DNA of 64,000 bases, from positions 1 through 64,000 of the forward strand of contig VGPU01000008.1 of assembly GCA_016882525.1 (NCBI GenBank). The letters run 5' to 3'. This document shows positions 19,659 to 30,302 of this stretch, piece by piece. A program made the position numbers and the translations under genes. Under the pieces are notes generated by a model. That model did not search any database and was not told where the DNA came from. It saw only the letters and a program-made list of their open reading frames with translations. Source of the stretch: Cyanobacteria bacterium M_surface_10_m2_119. GTDB lineage: Bacteria; Cyanobacteriota; Cyanobacteriia; PCC-6307; Cyanobiaceae. Each line of letters starts with the position of its first letter. The first letter of the stretch is position 1.

Positions 19659-20117
19659 TCAGGACTCCACGGTGGTGGCCTGGTCGGCCTGGTCAGCGTC
19701 CTGATCCGCCAGGGACAGGAACTTGGTCTTCACGGGCAGCTTGTATTGGGCCAGGCGCATGGCCTCCTTGGCGATCTCGGGGGTGATGTCGGCACCCCCC
19801 ATCTCGAACAGGATGCGACCGGGCTTGATCACGGCCACCCAGAATTCCGGGTTGCCCTTACCGGAACCCATCCGGGTTTCGGCGGGGCGCATGGTGACGG
19901 GTTTGTCGGGGAAGATCCGGATCCAGATCTTGCCGCCCCGCTTCACGTAGCGGGTCATGGCCCGGCGGCTGGCCTCAATCTGGCGGGAGGTGATCCACCC
20001 GCACTCCTGGGCTTGCAGGGCAAACTCACCGAAGGCAATCGTGTTGCCCCGGGTGGCAACGCCGCGCATGCGGCCGCGTTGCTGTTTGCGGAATTTGACG
20101 CGTCTTGGACTCAGCAT
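19659..20117 (-). CDS. rplP: 50S ribosomal protein L16
   Basis: 152 residues with [19 protein letters not shown] at the start and the [23 protein letters not shown] segment near the tRNA site. The C-terminus has a short Asp/Gln tail. Confidence 0.97.
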   Translation of the reverse strand: MLSPRRVKFRKQQRGRMRGVATRGNTIAFGEFALQAQECGWITSRQIEASRRAMTRYVKRGGKIWIRIFPDKPVTMRPAETRMGSGKGNPEFWVAVIKPGRILFEMGGADITPEIAKEAMRLAQYKLPVKTKFLSLADQDADQADQATTVES

Positions 20118-20133
20118 GGTTCAGGCCTCCTGA

Positions 20134-20862
20134 TCACTCCTGGTTGGAGCGGTCTTCGAACTGTTGGGGCTGCCGGCTGGTCCGGCGGCGGGGGGCAGCG
20201 CCCACGGGGGCCTGCTCTTTCTGGCCAGGCAACACCTCGCCCTTGAACACCCACACCTTGATGCCCAGCACGCCGTAGGTGGTGCTGGCCAGCTTGGTGG
20301 CGTAATCGATGTCCGCACGCAGGGTGTGCAGGGGCACACGGCCTTCGCGGGTCCACTCGGTGCGGGCGATCTCGGCGCCGTTGAGGCGGCCGCTCACCTG
20401 GATCTTCAGGCCGAGCACGCCGGCCCGCTGGGCCCGCTGCACGGCCATGCGGATCACGCGGCGGAAGGCCACGCGCTTCTCCAGCTGCTGGGCGATGTAT
20501 TCGGCAAGCAGGTACGCGTCGGCGTCGACGCGCTCCACTTCGACCACGTTGATGCGTACCTGGCGGCTGGCATCACCCACGGTCTTCTGGATTCCGGAGC
20601 GGAGCTCCTCGATGCCGCTGCCCTGGCGGCCGACCAGCACGCCGGGGCGCGCGGTCTTGAGTTCCACCTCGAGCTGGTCAGCCTTGCGGGCGATCAGCAC
20701 GTCCGAAATGCCGGCGGCGCCGTATTTCTTGTGGATGAACTTGCGGATCCGGTCGTCCTCCTGAAGGAGGGTCGGATAGGTCTTGCTGGGGGCATACCAG
20801 CGGGAGCGGTGCTCCTGGGTGATCCCCAGGCGCAGGCCGGTTGGATGGATCTTGTGTCCCAT
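20134..20862 (-). CDS. rpsC: 30S ribosomal protein S3
   Basis: 242 residues starting [22 protein letters not shown]. The KH domain is visible around residue 60-110 ([14 protein letters not shown]) and the C-terminal domain includes [20 protein letters not shown]. The ATG at 20862 is used; 14 codons of upstream frame are not S3-like. A basic Arg/Pro-rich tail follows the conserved end. Confidence 0.97.
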   Translation of the reverse strand: MGHKIHPTGLRLGITQEHRSRWYAPSKTYPTLLQEDDRIRKFIHKKYGAAGISDVLIARKADQLEVELKTARPGVLVGRQGSGIEELRSGIQKTVGDASRQVRINVVEVERVDADAYLLAEYIAQQLEKRVAFRRVIRMAVQRAQRAGVLGLKIQVSGRLNGAEIARTEWTREGRVPLHTLRADIDYATKLASTTYGVLGIKVWVFKGEVLPGQKEQAPVGAAPRRRTSRQPQQFEDRSNQE

Positions 20863-20881
20863 CGGGCGGTGTCCTCGGGGG

Positions 20882-21235
20882 TCAGGCGGCAGGAGCCACA
20901 GCAATGCTGATGTGGCAGGTCTTTTTCTGGATCGCGTAGGCGCGACCCTGGGCGCGGGGGCGGTAGCGCTTCATCACCGGGCCCATGTCGGCCGAGGCCT
21001 GGCTGATCACCAGGGTGGCCGGATCGAGGCCGAGGTTGTGCTCAGCATTCGCCACGGCGCTGCGCAGCACCTTGGTGATCGGCCCGGTAGCCCGGTAGGG
21101 CATGAACTCGAGCATGATCAGGGCATCGCGGTAGCTGCGCCCCCGGATCTGATCGAGCACCCGGCGCACCTTGGAGGCCGAACCGCGGATGTAGCGGCCA
21201 TGGGCCTGAGCCTGATTGGCAGGGGTGTTAGCCAT
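20882..21235 (-). CDS. rplV: 50S ribosomal protein L22
   Basis: 117 residues with [18 protein letters not shown] and the tunnel-loop C-terminus ending near [20 protein letters not shown]. Three bases separate it from rpsS. Confidence 0.96.
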   Translation of the reverse strand: MANTPANQAQAHGRYIRGSASKVRRVLDQIRGRSYRDALIMLEFMPYRATGPITKVLRSAVANAEHNLGLDPATLVISQASADMGPVMKRYRPRAQGRAYAIQKKTCHISIAVAPAA

Positions 21236-21238
21236 GGT

Positions 21239-21514
21239 TCAGCGGCCTCCTTTTTTGTCCTTGATGTGGCCCTTGAAGGTGCGCGTGGGGGCGAATTCCC
21301 CCAGCTTGTGGCCCACCATCTGTTCGGTGACATACACAGGCACATGCGATTTGCCGTTGTGCACAGCAATCGTGTGGCCGATCATCATCGGCAGGATGGT
21401 GGAAGCCCGTGACCAGGTCTTGATCACGGATTTGTCGTCGGCGGCGTTCTGCTTTTCAACCTTGCGCAGCAGGCTGTCGGCAACGAACGGACCTTTTTTG
21501 AGTGAGCGTCCCAT
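21239..21514 (-). CDS. rpsS: 30S ribosomal protein S19
   Basis: 91 residues with [20 protein letters not shown] at the start and [27 protein letters not shown], diagnostic of S19. Confidence 0.97.
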   Translation of the reverse strand: MGRSLKKGPFVADSLLRKVEKQNAADDKSVIKTWSRASTILPMMIGHTIAVHNGKSHVPVYVTEQMVGHKLGEFAPTRTFKGHIKDKKGGR

Positions 21515-21549
21515 AGCGGTTTAAACGGCGAGCAAAGCGGTGTGGTTCA

Positions 21550-22413
21550 TCAGGAATCGCGTCCGCCACGGCTCCGCTTGGAGGTGCGGCGACGTTTCCG
21601 GAGCACAAACCGATTGCTGGGCTTGTTCCGCTTGCGGGTCTTGAGGCCAAGGGCTGGCTTGCCCCAGGGGGTGACAGGGCCGGAGCGGCCGATCGGGGCG
21701 CGGCCCTCACCACCACCGTGGGGGTGATCGCAGGGGTTCATCACCGAACCCCGCACCTCGGGCCTACGACCCAGCCAACGCTTGCGGCCGGCCTTGCCGA
21801 GGCTGGTGTTCCGCACCTCGGAGTTGCCCACTTCGCCCAGGGTGGCGTAGCACTCACGGCGCACCAGGCGCACCTCGGTGGAGGGCAGCTTGAGGGCAAC
21901 GTAGTCACCCTCCTTGGCCATCACCTGGGCGCTGGCACCGGCGGTGCGCACCATCTGGCCGCCACGACCGGCATACAGCTCCACGTTGTGAACGCTGGAG
22001 CCGAGGGGAATGGCCGAGAGGGGCAGAGCGTTGCCGGTCTCGATCGGAGCATCGGGACCCGATACCACGGTCTGGCCGATTTCGATGCCGCCCGGAGCCA
22101 GGATGTAGCGCTTCTCGCCATCGGCGTAGAAGAGCAGCGCCAGCCGGGCGTTGCGATGGGGGTCGTAGTGGATGGCGGCCACCTTGGCCACCACGCCGTG
22201 CTTGTCACGGCGGAAATCCACGATGCGATAGAGGCGCTTGTGGCCACCGCCGCGGTGACGGCAGGTGATCACGCCGCGGTTGTTGCGGCCCTTGCGCCGG
22301 TGTTTGGCCACCACCAGGCCCCGCTCGCGCCCGCGGCCGGTGACTTCAGCAAAGTCGCTGGCGACGCGGGTGCGGGTGCCGGGGGTTGTGGGGCGGTAGT
22401 TACGGATTGCCAT
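21550..22413 (-). CDS. rplB: 50S ribosomal protein L2
   Basis: 287 residues with the peptidyl-transferase-supporting region [19 protein letters not shown] near the C-terminus (conserved His in DHPHGGG) and the [13 protein letters not shown]-terminal OB segment. Confidence 0.98.
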   Translation of the reverse strand: MAIRNYRPTTPGTRTRVASDFAEVTGRGRERGLVVAKHRRKGRNNRGVITCRHRGGGHKRLYRIVDFRRDKHGVVAKVAAIHYDPHRNARLALLFYADGEKRYILAPGGIEIGQTVVSGPDAPIETGNALPLSAIPLGSSVHNVELYAGRGGQMVRTAGASAQVMAKEGDYVALKLPSTEVRLVRRECYATLGEVGNSEVRNTSLGKAGRKRWLGRRPEVRGSVMNPCDHPHGGGEGRAPIGRSGPVTPWGKPALGLKTRKRNKPSNRFVLRKRRRTSKRSRGGRDS

Positions 22414-22427
22414 GTGTCGTTAACCCC

Positions 22428-22730
22428 TCAGGACTCAGGGAACAGCTGGATGGCGCTGCCTTCGGCCAGGCGCACCACGGCTTTCTTCACCTGGGCGCGC
22501 TTGCCGGCGAAGCGGCCGACGCGGCGGGTGCGGCGCGGCGGGTTCATGGTGCTGACGCCGATCACCTTCACATCGAACAGCGACTCCACGGCCGCCTTGA
22601 TGTCGGGCTTGGCAGCCCGGTGATCCACCTCGAAGGTGTACTGGTTCAGCTCGAGGGCACGGGTGGCCTTCTCGGTGATCAGCGGCCGGCGGATCACATC
22701 CGCGAGCCGCCCTTCAAAACGTTCAGCCAT
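22428..22730 (-). CDS. rplW: 50S ribosomal protein L23
   Basis: 100 residues with [24 protein letters not shown], the L23 start, and the [19 protein letters not shown] loop at the tunnel exit. Its start overlaps the rplD end by 8 bases. Confidence 0.97.
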   Translation of the reverse strand: MAERFEGRLADVIRRPLITEKATRALELNQYTFEVDHRAAKPDIKAAVESLFDVKVIGVSTMNPPRRTRRVGRFAGKRAQVKKAVVRLAEGSAIQLFPES

Positions 22731-23358
22731 CGCCGTAGACCTCCTGAATCTTCGCGAGTGCCGCCTCGCCGACCACCAACTTGTTGGCGTGGAGCAGGTC
22801 GAACACGTTGAGCTGATCGGCGGCGATCAGTTTCACTTTTTCGAGGTTGCGCACCGATTTGCGCACCACCTCGCTGGGGGCATCCAGCACCACCAGCACC
22901 TTGGCTCCACCTTCGATGCCGAGGCGGGCCAGGCCAGCCAGGATCTCGCTGGTCTTCGGAGCAGCCAGGCCGGCACCGAAATCCTTCACCACCACCAGAT
23001 CGTTCACCCGGCTCATCAGGGCGGTGCGCAGGGCCAGGCGACGCTCCTTGCGGTTCATCGCCAGGTTGTAGATGCGCGGCTTGGGCCCGAACACCACGCC
23101 ACCGCCGGGACGCAGGGGGGTGCGGATCGAACCCTGACGGGCGCGGCCGGTGCCCTTCTGCTTGTAGGGCTTGCGGCCACCACCGGCCACTTCGGCACGG
23201 GTGAGGGTGCTGGCGGTGCCCTGACGGGCGTGGGCCAGCTGCCGCACCACGGCGCGATGCACCAGGTCGGTGGCGGAGCTCTCCTTGGCGACCTTCAGGT
23301 CAAGGCTGGCCTTGCCGGCCTCCTTGCCCTGCCAGTCGCGAACAACACAATCAGCCAT
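22723..23358 (-). CDS. rplD: 50S ribosomal protein L4
   Basis: 211 residues with [42 protein letters not shown]-type tunnel loop (read in shorter pieces: [27 protein letters not shown]) and the [16 protein letters not shown] region. In enteric bacteria L4 represses its own operon; no such site is proven here. Confidence 0.97.
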   Translation of the reverse strand: MADCVVRDWQGKEAGKASLDLKVAKESSATDLVHRAVVRQLAHARQGTASTLTRAEVAGGGRKPYKQKGTGRARQGSIRTPLRPGGGVVFGPKPRIYNLAMNRKERRLALRTALMSRVNDLVVVKDFGAGLAAPKTSEILAGLARLGIEGGAKVLVVLDAPSEVVRKSVRNLEKVKLIAADQLNVFDLLHANKLVVGEAALAKIQEVYGDG

Positions 23359-23372
23359 TGTTTCGCTCCTCC

Positions 23373-24020
23373 TCAGTTGGCTGCCTTGGCGCCCACCCGG
23401 TTCGCCGGGCGGATGTTGAGCAGGGCGCCGGGCTTGCCGGGCACCGAACCCTTCACCACCAGCAGGTTGCGCTCCACATCCACTTTCAGGATCACGAGGC
23501 CACGGGTGGTGGTCTGCTTGCCGCCGTAGCGGCCAGCCATGCGCTTGCCCGGGTACACGCGACCAGGGGTTGTGCCGGCGCCGGTGGAGCCGGGCTCCCG
23601 GTGGTTCTTCGAGCCGTGGGTCATGGGGCCGCGGCTGAAGCCATGGCGCTTCTGATAGCCCGCGAAGCCGCGGCCCATCGTGTCGCCACTCACATCGACC
23701 TTCTGGCCGGCCTCAAAGGCGGCGACGGTGACGGAGCCACCCAGCTCGAGCCCGTCGAGGCTGTCGACCCGGTATTCCTTGAGATGGCGCAGGACCTCGT
23801 CGCCAGACTTGGCCAGGTGGCCCTGGGCCGGCTTGTTGACCAGTTTCTCGCGGATCTCGCCGAAACCGAGCTGCACGGCGGTGTACCCGTCGGTGCTGCT
23901 GGATTTGAGTTGGGTGATGCGGCAGGGGCCCGCCTCGATCAGGGTGACCGGGATGGACCTGCCCTCGTCGTCGAAGAACTGGGACATGCCCAGTTTCTTC
24001 CCAAGAATGCCGATGGACAT
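23373..24020 (-). CDS. rplC: 50S ribosomal protein L3
   Basis: 215 residues starting [20 protein letters not shown], with [21 protein letters not shown] in the middle. It is the first gene of the superoperon here; rpsJ (S10) is not adjacent, as is usual in cyanobacteria. The leader upstream holds a hairpin at 24126-24154. Confidence 0.98.
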   Translation of the reverse strand: MSIGILGKKLGMSQFFDDEGRSIPVTLIEAGPCRITQLKSSSTDGYTAVQLGFGEIREKLVNKPAQGHLAKSGDEVLRHLKEYRVDSLDGLELGGSVTVAAFEAGQKVDVSGDTMGRGFAGYQKRHGFSRGPMTHGSKNHREPGSTGAGTTPGRVYPGKRMAGRYGGKQTTTRGLVILKVDVERNLLVVKGSVPGKPGALLNIRPANRVGAKAAN

Positions 24021-24468
24021 AGGAGGGGAATAGGCGCCAGCTGGACAACCGGACATGTCCGGGTGCCGGAGTTGGTCCGGCGGAGCTGAAAGGGGAACTG
24101 AACGTCGTGCCCGGCCGCGGGGGCCGCAGCGGTGCCGGTAGGCAACGCCGCTGCTGTCCAGGGATGAAAAAGTCCGAGGAGCTAGCGGGACGGATCAGGT
24201 TCTGATCAGCGTCGGCTCGGGACTTGGCTGAACCGGACCACCGGGGCGGCGCGTTCAGTCAGTTTCCAGAGACCAGGGCGAGGCCGCCACCACTGGCGAC
24301 CTGGTGCAAAGACCTGGAGGCCCGGCTAGCGGACGGGCGCAGGTTCGAAGCACAGCCAATGACCATAGCGCATGGCCCTCGCGCTCCCCTGTGATCCGAC
24401 CTCAGGGTTGTTCTTGCCGTTCTGTGGTTTTTCCTCCTGTCAGACTTGTTCGAGTTGTTTCCGGCCCC
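24021..24468. other. Divergent intergenic region between rplC and ndhN
   Basis: A 448-base gap, the largest in the window, that must hold the promoters for the ribosomal superoperon (minus) and the ndhN operon (plus). I see no convincing gene or tRNA. It contains a stable hairpin (24126-24154), a smaller palindrome around GATCAGGTTCTGATC near 24193-24208, and a pyrimidine/T-rich stretch just before ndhN. No clear -35/-10 pair could be assigned by eye. Confidence 0.6.
24126..24154 (-). promoter_or_regulatory. Hairpin in the rplC leader
   Basis: Outer stem GCAGCGG/CCGCTGC (7 bp) and inner stem TGCC/GGCA with loop GGTA and a 3-nt bulge. It lies about 105 bases upstream of the rplC start, with no T-run after it on either strand. 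It may be a leader RNA element for ribosomal-protein feedback control, but this is inference from position and fold only. Confidence 0.4.
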
Positions 24469-24924
24469 ATGCCTCTGCTGCTCTCCGGTCGCGGATTCCG
24501 CCAGGAGCTGGAGCGATCTGGGGCCCTGGCTCTCTATTCCCCTCTGGAGGGCGGTGCTGAAACCCGGCTGCTCCGGCGTCTGCGGGCGGCCGGCTACCGG
24601 GCGCAGATGACCTCAGCGCGGGGATTGGGAGACCCGGAGGCCTATCTCCTGCAGTTGCACGGGGTGCGCCCCCCCCATCTCGGCCACCAGAGTGTGGGCC
24701 GCGGAGCGGCCGTGGGTGAGGTGCAGCGGGTGATGCCGATGCTGGGCGCCCTGCTCGATGGCGCGGGGCCGGTGGTGCTCTGGTTGCTGGAAGGCCAGGT
24801 GCTGTCCTCCGCCGAGCTCTCTTCGCTGGTGGCCTTGAGCCAGCGGGAGCCGCGGCTGAAGCTCGTGGTGGAGATGGGTGGTTCCCGGGCCCTGCGCTGG
24901 CAGCCCCTGGCTGAGCTGGTGTGA
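24469..24924 (+). CDS. ndhN: NAD(P)H-quinone oxidoreductase subunit N
   Basis: NdhN (151 aa) is a cyanobacteria/chloroplast-specific subunit of the NDH-1 complex in thylakoids, used for cyclic electron flow and respiration. The start [20 protein letters not shown] and the [15 protein letters not shown] region fit the family, and length is normal. The stop overlaps the GTG start of the histidine kinase gene (GTGA), which implies translational coupling. Confidence 0.94.
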   Translation: MPLLLSGRGFRQELERSGALALYSPLEGGAETRLLRRLRAAGYRAQMTSARGLGDPEAYLLQLHGVRPPHLGHQSVGRGAAVGEVQRVMPMLGALLDGAGPVVLWLLEGQVLSSAELSSLVALSQREPRLKLVVEMGGSRALRWQPLAELV

Positions 24925-27314
24925 GCGAGGCGCCGCTGGCAGCGGCGAGCTGGCGACCGGCCACCTCTCCGGAGCGCGCTTCACGCTGGGCTGAGCTCAG
25001 TGAAAGCATTCCTGTTGGCATCTACGTGATGCAGACAGGGGTGGATGGGACGCCCGCTTTCCTGTTCGCCAGCCGGTGCTGGCTGGCGATGCTCGAGCTT
25101 GAACGCGACGCCTTGCTGGCAGATCCTTCCCTGGCCTTCGCGGCCGTGCACCCGGACGACCGGGATGCCTTCATCCACCTCAATGACCAACGGGTGGCTG
25201 CCGCTCAGGTGTTCCGCTGGGAGGGGCGTCTGCTTGTGCGCGGCCAGGTGCGCTGGGTTCGCATCGAGTCCTGCCCCTCACCCCTGGCTGATGGCGGTCT
25301 CCTCTGGGAGGGGGTCATGGTGGACATTTCCGACCTGAAGCAGCAGGAACTGCAGTTGCAGCGGCGCCAACAGGAACTCAGCCGCATTCTCGACAACCTG
25401 CCGGTGGCCATCGCGGGCAACAGCCTGGATCCGGAGCCGCGGCTGCTGTTCGTCAACGCCCGCTTCGTCGCCACCTTCGGCTATACCCTCAACGATTTGC
25501 CCACGCTGGCGGCGTGGGCTGAGCTCGCCTATCCGGATCCAGAGGACCGCCGGGCCGCCATGGCCACCTGGATGGCTGCCGTGGATCGGGCCCGGGACCG
25601 GGCGGGCACGGTGGAGTCGATGGCCTTCCAGGTGGTGAACAAGGCCGGCGATCGGCTGAATGTGCTCATCGGCGCCATCGTGCTCGAAGACATGCTGCTC
25701 GTGAGCCTCGTCGACGTGACCGAGCAGCGCCGCATGGAAGCGGAGCTCCAGATCGCTCGCCGCAGCTTGGCCGACACCGCCCTGGCGATCACCGAGGCGA
25801 TTCCGGTGGGCACTTACACCATGGTGAAACAGCCCGAGTGCCCGCTGGCCAGCTTCTCGTTCATGAGCGAACGGTTTCTGGAGATCTGTGGGCTGGAGCG
25901 GGAGGCGGCCGCCTCCGATCCGATGTTGGCCTTCGCCTGTGTGCACCCCGACGACTACGACGCCTGGGTCGCTCTCAATGCCCATGTGTTTGCCCACAAG
26001 CTGCCCTTCCGCGGGGAGACGCGCCTGCTGGTCGATGGCCAGGTGCGCTGGATTCTGGCGGAGTCGGTCCCCCGGGATCTGGCTGATGGCAGCACCGTCT
26101 GGGAGGGCGTGATCTCCGATGTGACCGATCGGGTGCTGGCCCAGCAACGTCTGCAGGAGAGCGAGGGGAATCTGATGCGGATTCTCGAGAACCTGCCGAT
26201 TCCCGTGGGCCTGAACCGACTGCAGGGGCCGCAGCCGGGGCTGTTTTTCAATCGCTGTTTCAGCGAGACCTTCGGCTACAGCCTCGACATGCTGCCAGCG
26301 GTGGAGGACTGGTTTGCCCAGGCCTACCCCCATCCGCTCCGGCGCCAGTACTACCGCCAGCGCTGGCAACGGGACCTGGCGGCGGCGATGGCCACCGATG
26401 GCCGCATGCCCCCGCGGCTGTACCGGGTGACCTCCCAGGACGGGCGTCGCCGCCACGTCCTGATCAGCGCGGTGGTGCTCGACGATCTGCTGGTTGCGGC
26501 GTTCCTGGACGTGAGTGAGCGTCGGCGCGCCCAGCTGGAGCTCGCCCTCGCCAGGCGCCGTGAGCGCCAGCTCCGTGTCCGCCAACGCCAGGAGCTGGAG
26601 CGCAAGCTCCGCTCCAGCCTCACGGCAGCCGCGATGGCCCATGAGATCCAGCAGCCGCTGAGCACCTTGCTGATCGGGGCCCGTCTGGCCCTCTCTGCTT
26701 TCGATCAGGCCCCTGAGCCCAGGCCCCCAGCCCTCCGCCACCTGTTGGAGACCCAGCTGGAGCAGGCCCACCAGTTGCAGCTCACCACCGAAAAGATGCG
26801 CTCGCTGCTCCGCAACGTGCAGACGCCCCACCATCCCGTCGACCTGACCCAGGTGGTCGAAAGCAGCCTCCTGTTCCTGCAGCGTGCCCTCGATCAGTCC
26901 GGCATCACTCCGGAGTGCGAGGGGCTGGGCCAGGGCACCTGGATCGCCGGTGATGGAGCCCAGTTGCAGATCGCCGTTGCCAATTTGCTGCGCAATGCGA
27001 TCGAGGCCCTGCTGGATGCCGCGGTGCCCGATCCCCGCATCCGGATCGCGCTGCGGCGGGCGCGGGGAATGGTGGAGCTGCAGGTGGCCGACAACGGCCC
27101 CGGACTGCCCCCCTCCACCCTGGAGGAGGTGCCCCTGGTGAGCACCAAGGATGGGGGCATGGGCATCGGTCTGTTCGTGGTTCGCACCACTGTGGAGAAC
27201 CACGCCGGGAGCCTGACTGTGGCTCGCTCGGCCCTGGGTGGAGCGGCCCTGAGCCTGCGCTTTCCTGCCCTGGCGGCCGGAGAGACAACCGCTTCGCCCC
27301 GTCCTCTGCCGTGA
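24921..27314 (+). CDS. Four-PAS sensor histidine kinase between ndhN and ldpA
   Basis: A soluble-looking 797-residue kinase; no transmembrane helix is seen. The sensor half has four PAS-like units in an A-B-A-B order: A1 about 25-135 (ends [16 protein letters not shown]), B1 about 145-275, A2 about 292-402 (ends [16 protein letters not shown]), B2 about 415-540 (ends [14 protein letters not shown]). The dimerisation domain has the phospho-acceptor His at 574 in [13 protein letters not shown], an HExxQPL box as in FixL/DctB-type kinases. The ATPase domain has [12 protein letters not shown] (about 688), DNGPGLPP and [20 protein letters not shown], so it looks active. No response regulator gene is adjacent. 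It starts on GTG overlapping the ndhN stop, and its stop overlaps the ldpA GTG. Ligand and partner are unknown. Confidence 0.9.
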   Translation: MSEAPLAAASWRPATSPERASRWAELSESIPVGIYVMQTGVDGTPAFLFASRCWLAMLELERDALLADPSLAFAAVHPDDRDAFIHLNDQRVAAAQVFRWEGRLLVRGQVRWVRIESCPSPLADGGLLWEGVMVDISDLKQQELQLQRRQQELSRILDNLPVAIAGNSLDPEPRLLFVNARFVATFGYTLNDLPTLAAWAELAYPDPEDRRAAMATWMAAVDRARDRAGTVESMAFQVVNKAGDRLNVLIGAIVLEDMLLVSLVDVTEQRRMEAELQIARRSLADTALAITEAIPVGTYTMVKQPECPLASFSFMSERFLEICGLEREAAASDPMLAFACVHPDDYDAWVALNAHVFAHKLPFRGETRLLVDGQVRWILAESVPRDLADGSTVWEGVISDVTDRVLAQQRLQESEGNLMRILENLPIPVGLNRLQGPQPGLFFNRCFSETFGYSLDMLPAVEDWFAQAYPHPLRRQYYRQRWQRDLAAAMATDGRMPPRLYRVTSQDGRRRHVLISAVVLDDLLVAAFLDVSERRRAQLELALARRRERQLRVRQRQELERKLRSSLTAAAMAHEIQQPLSTLLIGARLALSAFDQAPEPRPPALRHLLETQLEQAHQLQLTTEKMRSLLRNVQTPHHPVDLTQVVESSLLFLQRALDQSGITPECEGLGQGTWIAGDGAQLQIAVANLLRNAIEALLDAAVPDPRIRIALRRARGMVELQVADNGPGLPPSTLEEVPLVSTKDGGMGIGLFVVRTTVENHAGSLTVARSALGGAALSLRFPALAAGETTASPRPLP

Positions 27315-28321
27315 CGGGCGATCCTGCGGAGGCGGCCCTGCGCGCGGGGCGCTGGGTGAAGTGGATCGCCGGGGCCAGCAACCAGGACCTGGCCGCCATC
27401 GAGGATCTGGCGGGCCTGTATGCCCTGGCCGGTGTGCACTGTCTGGACGTGGCGGCTGACCCGGCAGTGGTGGCCGCGGCACGCCGGGGCATGGACTGGG
27501 CCCAGGCGCGGGGAGCCCGTCGCCCCTGGCTGATGGTGAGCCTCAGCGATGGACAGGATCCCCATTTCCGCAAGGCCTGGTTCGCACCGGAGCGCTGTCC
27601 GCCCACCTGTCCCCGGCCCTGTGAGCGGGTGTGTCCGGCTCTTGCGATCGGGCTGTCCGCCACGGGCCGCCCCGGGGTGCTGCCTGAGCGCTGTTATGGC
27701 TGCGGTCGCTGTCTGCCCGCCTGCCCCCTGGGCCTGATTGAGGAGCGCGACCAGGTGCTGGACGCTGACGCTGTTGCCCCGTTGCTGCAGGCGCTCCAGC
27801 CGGATGCCCTGGAACTGCACACCCAGCCCGGCCGCCAGCTGGCCTTTGCGGAGCGCCTCGCGCAGGTCGCGGCCAGCGGGCTCCGCCTGCGCCGACTCGC
27901 GGTGAGTGCGGGAGCCGAGGTGTCGCTGGCCGAACTGTGGCAGCGCTTCGCTGCTCTGCGGCGGTGCGGTCATCGCCCCTTGTGGCAACTGGATGGCCGG
28001 CCGATGAGCGGCGATGTGGGAGACGGCACGGCCCGGGCGGCAGTGACCCTCTTGTCACACCGCCGCCACGGGATGCCGCCGGGCCCTCTGCAGCTGGCCG
28101 GGGGCACCAATGGCCGCAGCCTCTCCCAACTGCGCCGGTCTCCCCAGTTGGAGCGTGCCTGCGCTGGGGTGGCTTTCGGCGGTGTGGCGCGCCGTCAGCT
28201 CCAGCCCCTGTTGCGCGAGGCCCAGGCCAGGGGCCAGCGCCTGCTCGAGGCCCAGGATCTGTGGCCGGAGGCCCTGGCCCTGGCCAGGAACCTGGTGGCG
28301 CCCTGGCTAGAACGGTCCTGA
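27311..28321 (+). CDS. ldpA: Light-dependent period protein LdpA (iron-sulfur protein)
   Basis: A 336-residue protein matching LdpA, which in Synechococcus elongatus is an Fe-S protein that senses redox state for the circadian clock. Two ferredoxin-like Cys clusters are visible: C96, C100, C104, C108 ([16 protein letters not shown]) and C128, C131, C134, C138 ([15 protein letters not shown]), so two 4Fe-4S centres are expected. The start is [27 protein letters not shown] preceded by a short tail. The GTG start overlaps the stop of the PAS kinase gene. LdpA usually follows ndhN directly in related genomes, as I recall. Confidence 0.9.
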   Translation: MTGDPAEAALRAGRWVKWIAGASNQDLAAIEDLAGLYALAGVHCLDVAADPAVVAAARRGMDWAQARGARRPWLMVSLSDGQDPHFRKAWFAPERCPPTCPRPCERVCPALAIGLSATGRPGVLPERCYGCGRCLPACPLGLIEERDQVLDADAVAPLLQALQPDALELHTQPGRQLAFAERLAQVAASGLRLRRLAVSAGAEVSLAELWQRFAALRRCGHRPLWQLDGRPMSGDVGDGTARAAVTLLSHRRHGMPPGPLQLAGGTNGRSLSQLRRSPQLERACAGVAFGGVARRQLQPLLREAQARGQRLLEAQDLWPEALALARNLVAPWLERS

Positions 28322-28341
28322 TCGTCCGACCGCCGCCTTCG

Positions 28342-30021
28342 GTGTCCAGCCCCGAGCTGCAGACCTCCCCTCCCCAGCGGGTCACCGATGACCTTGATCG
28401 CCTGCTGGCGGTGCTGCCTGCCGCCGTGGCCCAGACCCTTGTCGCCGACCCCGTGCGGGAATCGTTGCTCGAGGTGGTGCTGGATCTCGGGCGGGTACCC
28501 GAGGCGCGCTACCCGGGCCGGGCCGTGAATCTGGGACAGGTGCCCGTGGAGCGGGCCGATCTGGCCGCTGTGGTGCAGCAACTGGGCGATTTCGGGGGCG
28601 ATAACCGCGCCGGGATTGAGCGCACCCTGCATCGCATCAGCGCGATCCGCAACCGGCGTGGCGACATCGTGGGGCTGACCTGTCGGGTGGGCAGGGCCGT
28701 GTTCGGCACGGTGGCCATGGTGCGCGACCTGTTGGATTCCGGCGCGTCGCTGCTGCTGATGGGCCGCCCGGGCGTGGGCAAGACCACGGCCCTGCGCGAG
28801 ATCGCCCGGGTGCTGGCCGACGACCTGGCCAAGCGTGTGGTGGTGATCGACACCAGCAATGAGATCGCCGGTGACGGCGACATCCCCCATCCGGCCATCG
28901 GCCGGGCCCGGCGCATGCAGGTGGCGCGCCCCGAATTGCAGCATCAGGTGATGATCGAGGCGGTGGAGAACCACATGCCCGAGGTCATCGTGATCGATGA
29001 AATCGGCACCGAGCTGGAGGCCCAGGCGGCCCGCACCATCGCCGAGCGGGGGGTGATGCTCGTGGCCACCGCCCACGGCAATGCTCTGGCCAACCTGATC
29101 AAGAACCCCACCCTCTCCGATCTGGTGGGAGGGATTCAGTCGGTGACCCTGGGGGATGAGGAGGCCCGCCGCCGCCGCACCCAGAAAACGGTGCTGGAGC
29201 GCGCGGCTGAACCCACTTTCCCGCTGGCGGTGGAGATGCACAGCCGCAGTCGCTGGCTGGTGCACGCCGATGTGGCCGCCACTGTCGATGCCCTGTTGCG
29301 CGGACAGCAGGCGCGCCCCCAGGTGCGCGAGCTCACGGCCGATGGGCAGGTGCGCCTGGAGGACAGCCGTGTCTCCGTGATGCCCCTCGTTCCTCCTGCC
29401 GCAGGCCTGCGACGGCAGGTCCCCCGTCCGCTGCCGGCACCAGGCTCCGCCCCACCGCCTGCAGCGGGCTCCGCCTCACTGCCTGCCAGCACTCCTCCCC
29501 CTGCGACCATCGGCCAGCTGACCGAGCCGCCCGCCCCCCTGCGGGTGTATAGCGTCGGCATCAGCCGCGGCGCCCTCGAGCAGGTGGTGCGGGCCCGTCA
29601 GCTGCCCGTGCAGGTGGTGGGCAGTGTGGAGCTGGCCGATGTGGTGCTCAGCGTGCGCCAGCAGCTCGGCCGGGATCCCCACATGCGCCGGCAGGCCCAG
29701 GAGCTCGGCCTGCCGATCCTGGTGATCAAGAGTGCGGGGCCTCCCCAGCTCCAGCGGGCTCTGGAGCGCCTGGTCCAGCGCCATCGGCCCGCACTGGAGC
29801 TGGCTGACGCCCGAGCGGATGGCGATGACGCCCTGGCCGCTCTCGAGGAGTGCCGGCTGGCGGTGGAACGGGTGGTGCTGGCCCAGGGACAGCCGGTTGA
29901 ACTGCTGCCCCGCAGCGCCGCGGTGCGTCTGCAACAGGCGGAACTGGCCGAGCGCTACCGCCTGCGCTCTGCGGAGTTCGGCCACGGCGACCAGCGGCGT
30001 TTGCGGGTGTTCCCGGCCTGA
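28342..30021 (+). CDS. Ycf45-like AAA ATPase with R3H domain
   Basis: A 559-residue protein related to plastid Ycf45. The ATPase domain has Walker [10 protein letters not shown] at 141-149 and Walker [12 protein letters not shown] around 214-222, with [14 protein letters not shown] after it, as in SpoIIIAA-like ATPases. A Pro/Ala-rich linker of about 50 residues follows (about 345-395). The C-terminus has a second alpha/beta unit and an R3H single-strand nucleic-acid-binding motif ([20 protein letters not shown]). The in-frame GTG at 28342 is chosen because the upstream frame overlaps ldpA and is not protein-like. It lies 20 bases after ldpA, probably in the same operon. Confidence 0.88.
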   Translation: MSSPELQTSPPQRVTDDLDRLLAVLPAAVAQTLVADPVRESLLEVVLDLGRVPEARYPGRAVNLGQVPVERADLAAVVQQLGDFGGDNRAGIERTLHRISAIRNRRGDIVGLTCRVGRAVFGTVAMVRDLLDSGASLLLMGRPGVGKTTALREIARVLADDLAKRVVVIDTSNEIAGDGDIPHPAIGRARRMQVARPELQHQVMIEAVENHMPEVIVIDEIGTELEAQAARTIAERGVMLVATAHGNALANLIKNPTLSDLVGGIQSVTLGDEEARRRRTQKTVLERAAEPTFPLAVEMHSRSRWLVHADVAATVDALLRGQQARPQVRELTADGQVRLEDSRVSVMPLVPPAAGLRRQVPRPLPAPGSAPPPAAGSASLPASTPPPATIGQLTEPPAPLRVYSVGISRGALEQVVRARQLPVQVVGSVELADVVLSVRQQLGRDPHMRRQAQELGLPILVIKSAGPPQLQRALERLVQRHRPALELADARADGDDALAALEECRLAVERVVLAQGQPVELLPRSAAVRLQQAELAERYRLRSAEFGHGDQRRLRVFPA

Positions 30022-30159
30022 GGGGAGGGCCGCAGCGGGCCTCACCCCCACAAGTTGACGAAGGGCCCGCCGCTATGGGTAACTAACAGGACACCGGAAG
30101 CGCTTCGGCGTCGCTGGTGCGCAGTCCGGTAGCTGACATTCAGCGGTTTTCCGGAGCAT

Positions 30160-30231
30160 TGGGCCGTCGCCAAGCGGTAAGGCAGCGGGTTTTGGTCCCG
30201 CCATTCCTAGGTTCGAATCCTAGCGGCCCAG
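30160..30231 (+). tRNA. tRNA-Gln (TTG)
   Basis: 72 nt: acceptor TGGGCCG/CGGCCCA with G73, D arm GCC/GGC, anticodon stem GCGGG/CCCGC with loop TTTTGGT (anticodon TTG), T arm CTAGG/CCTAG with TTCGAAT. A run of six T follows at once and could serve as a terminator. CCA is not encoded. Confidence 0.97.
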
Positions 30232-30302
30232 TTTTTTCCTTCTGATTTCCCAGGGCTTGGCGTCTTCCCCTGTGTCCTGGTGAGCAGCCTGCTCCCCTAC
30301 CA

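Noticed and set aside
24311-24360. AGGTTCGAAG near 24343 looked like a tRNA T-loop
   Set aside because: No matching acceptor, D or anticodon arms could be built around it.
30022-30159. Possible small RNA or promoter before tRNA-Gln
   Set aside because: A TTGACG is present, but no -10 at good spacing and no convincing fold; kept only as likely promoter-bearing gap.
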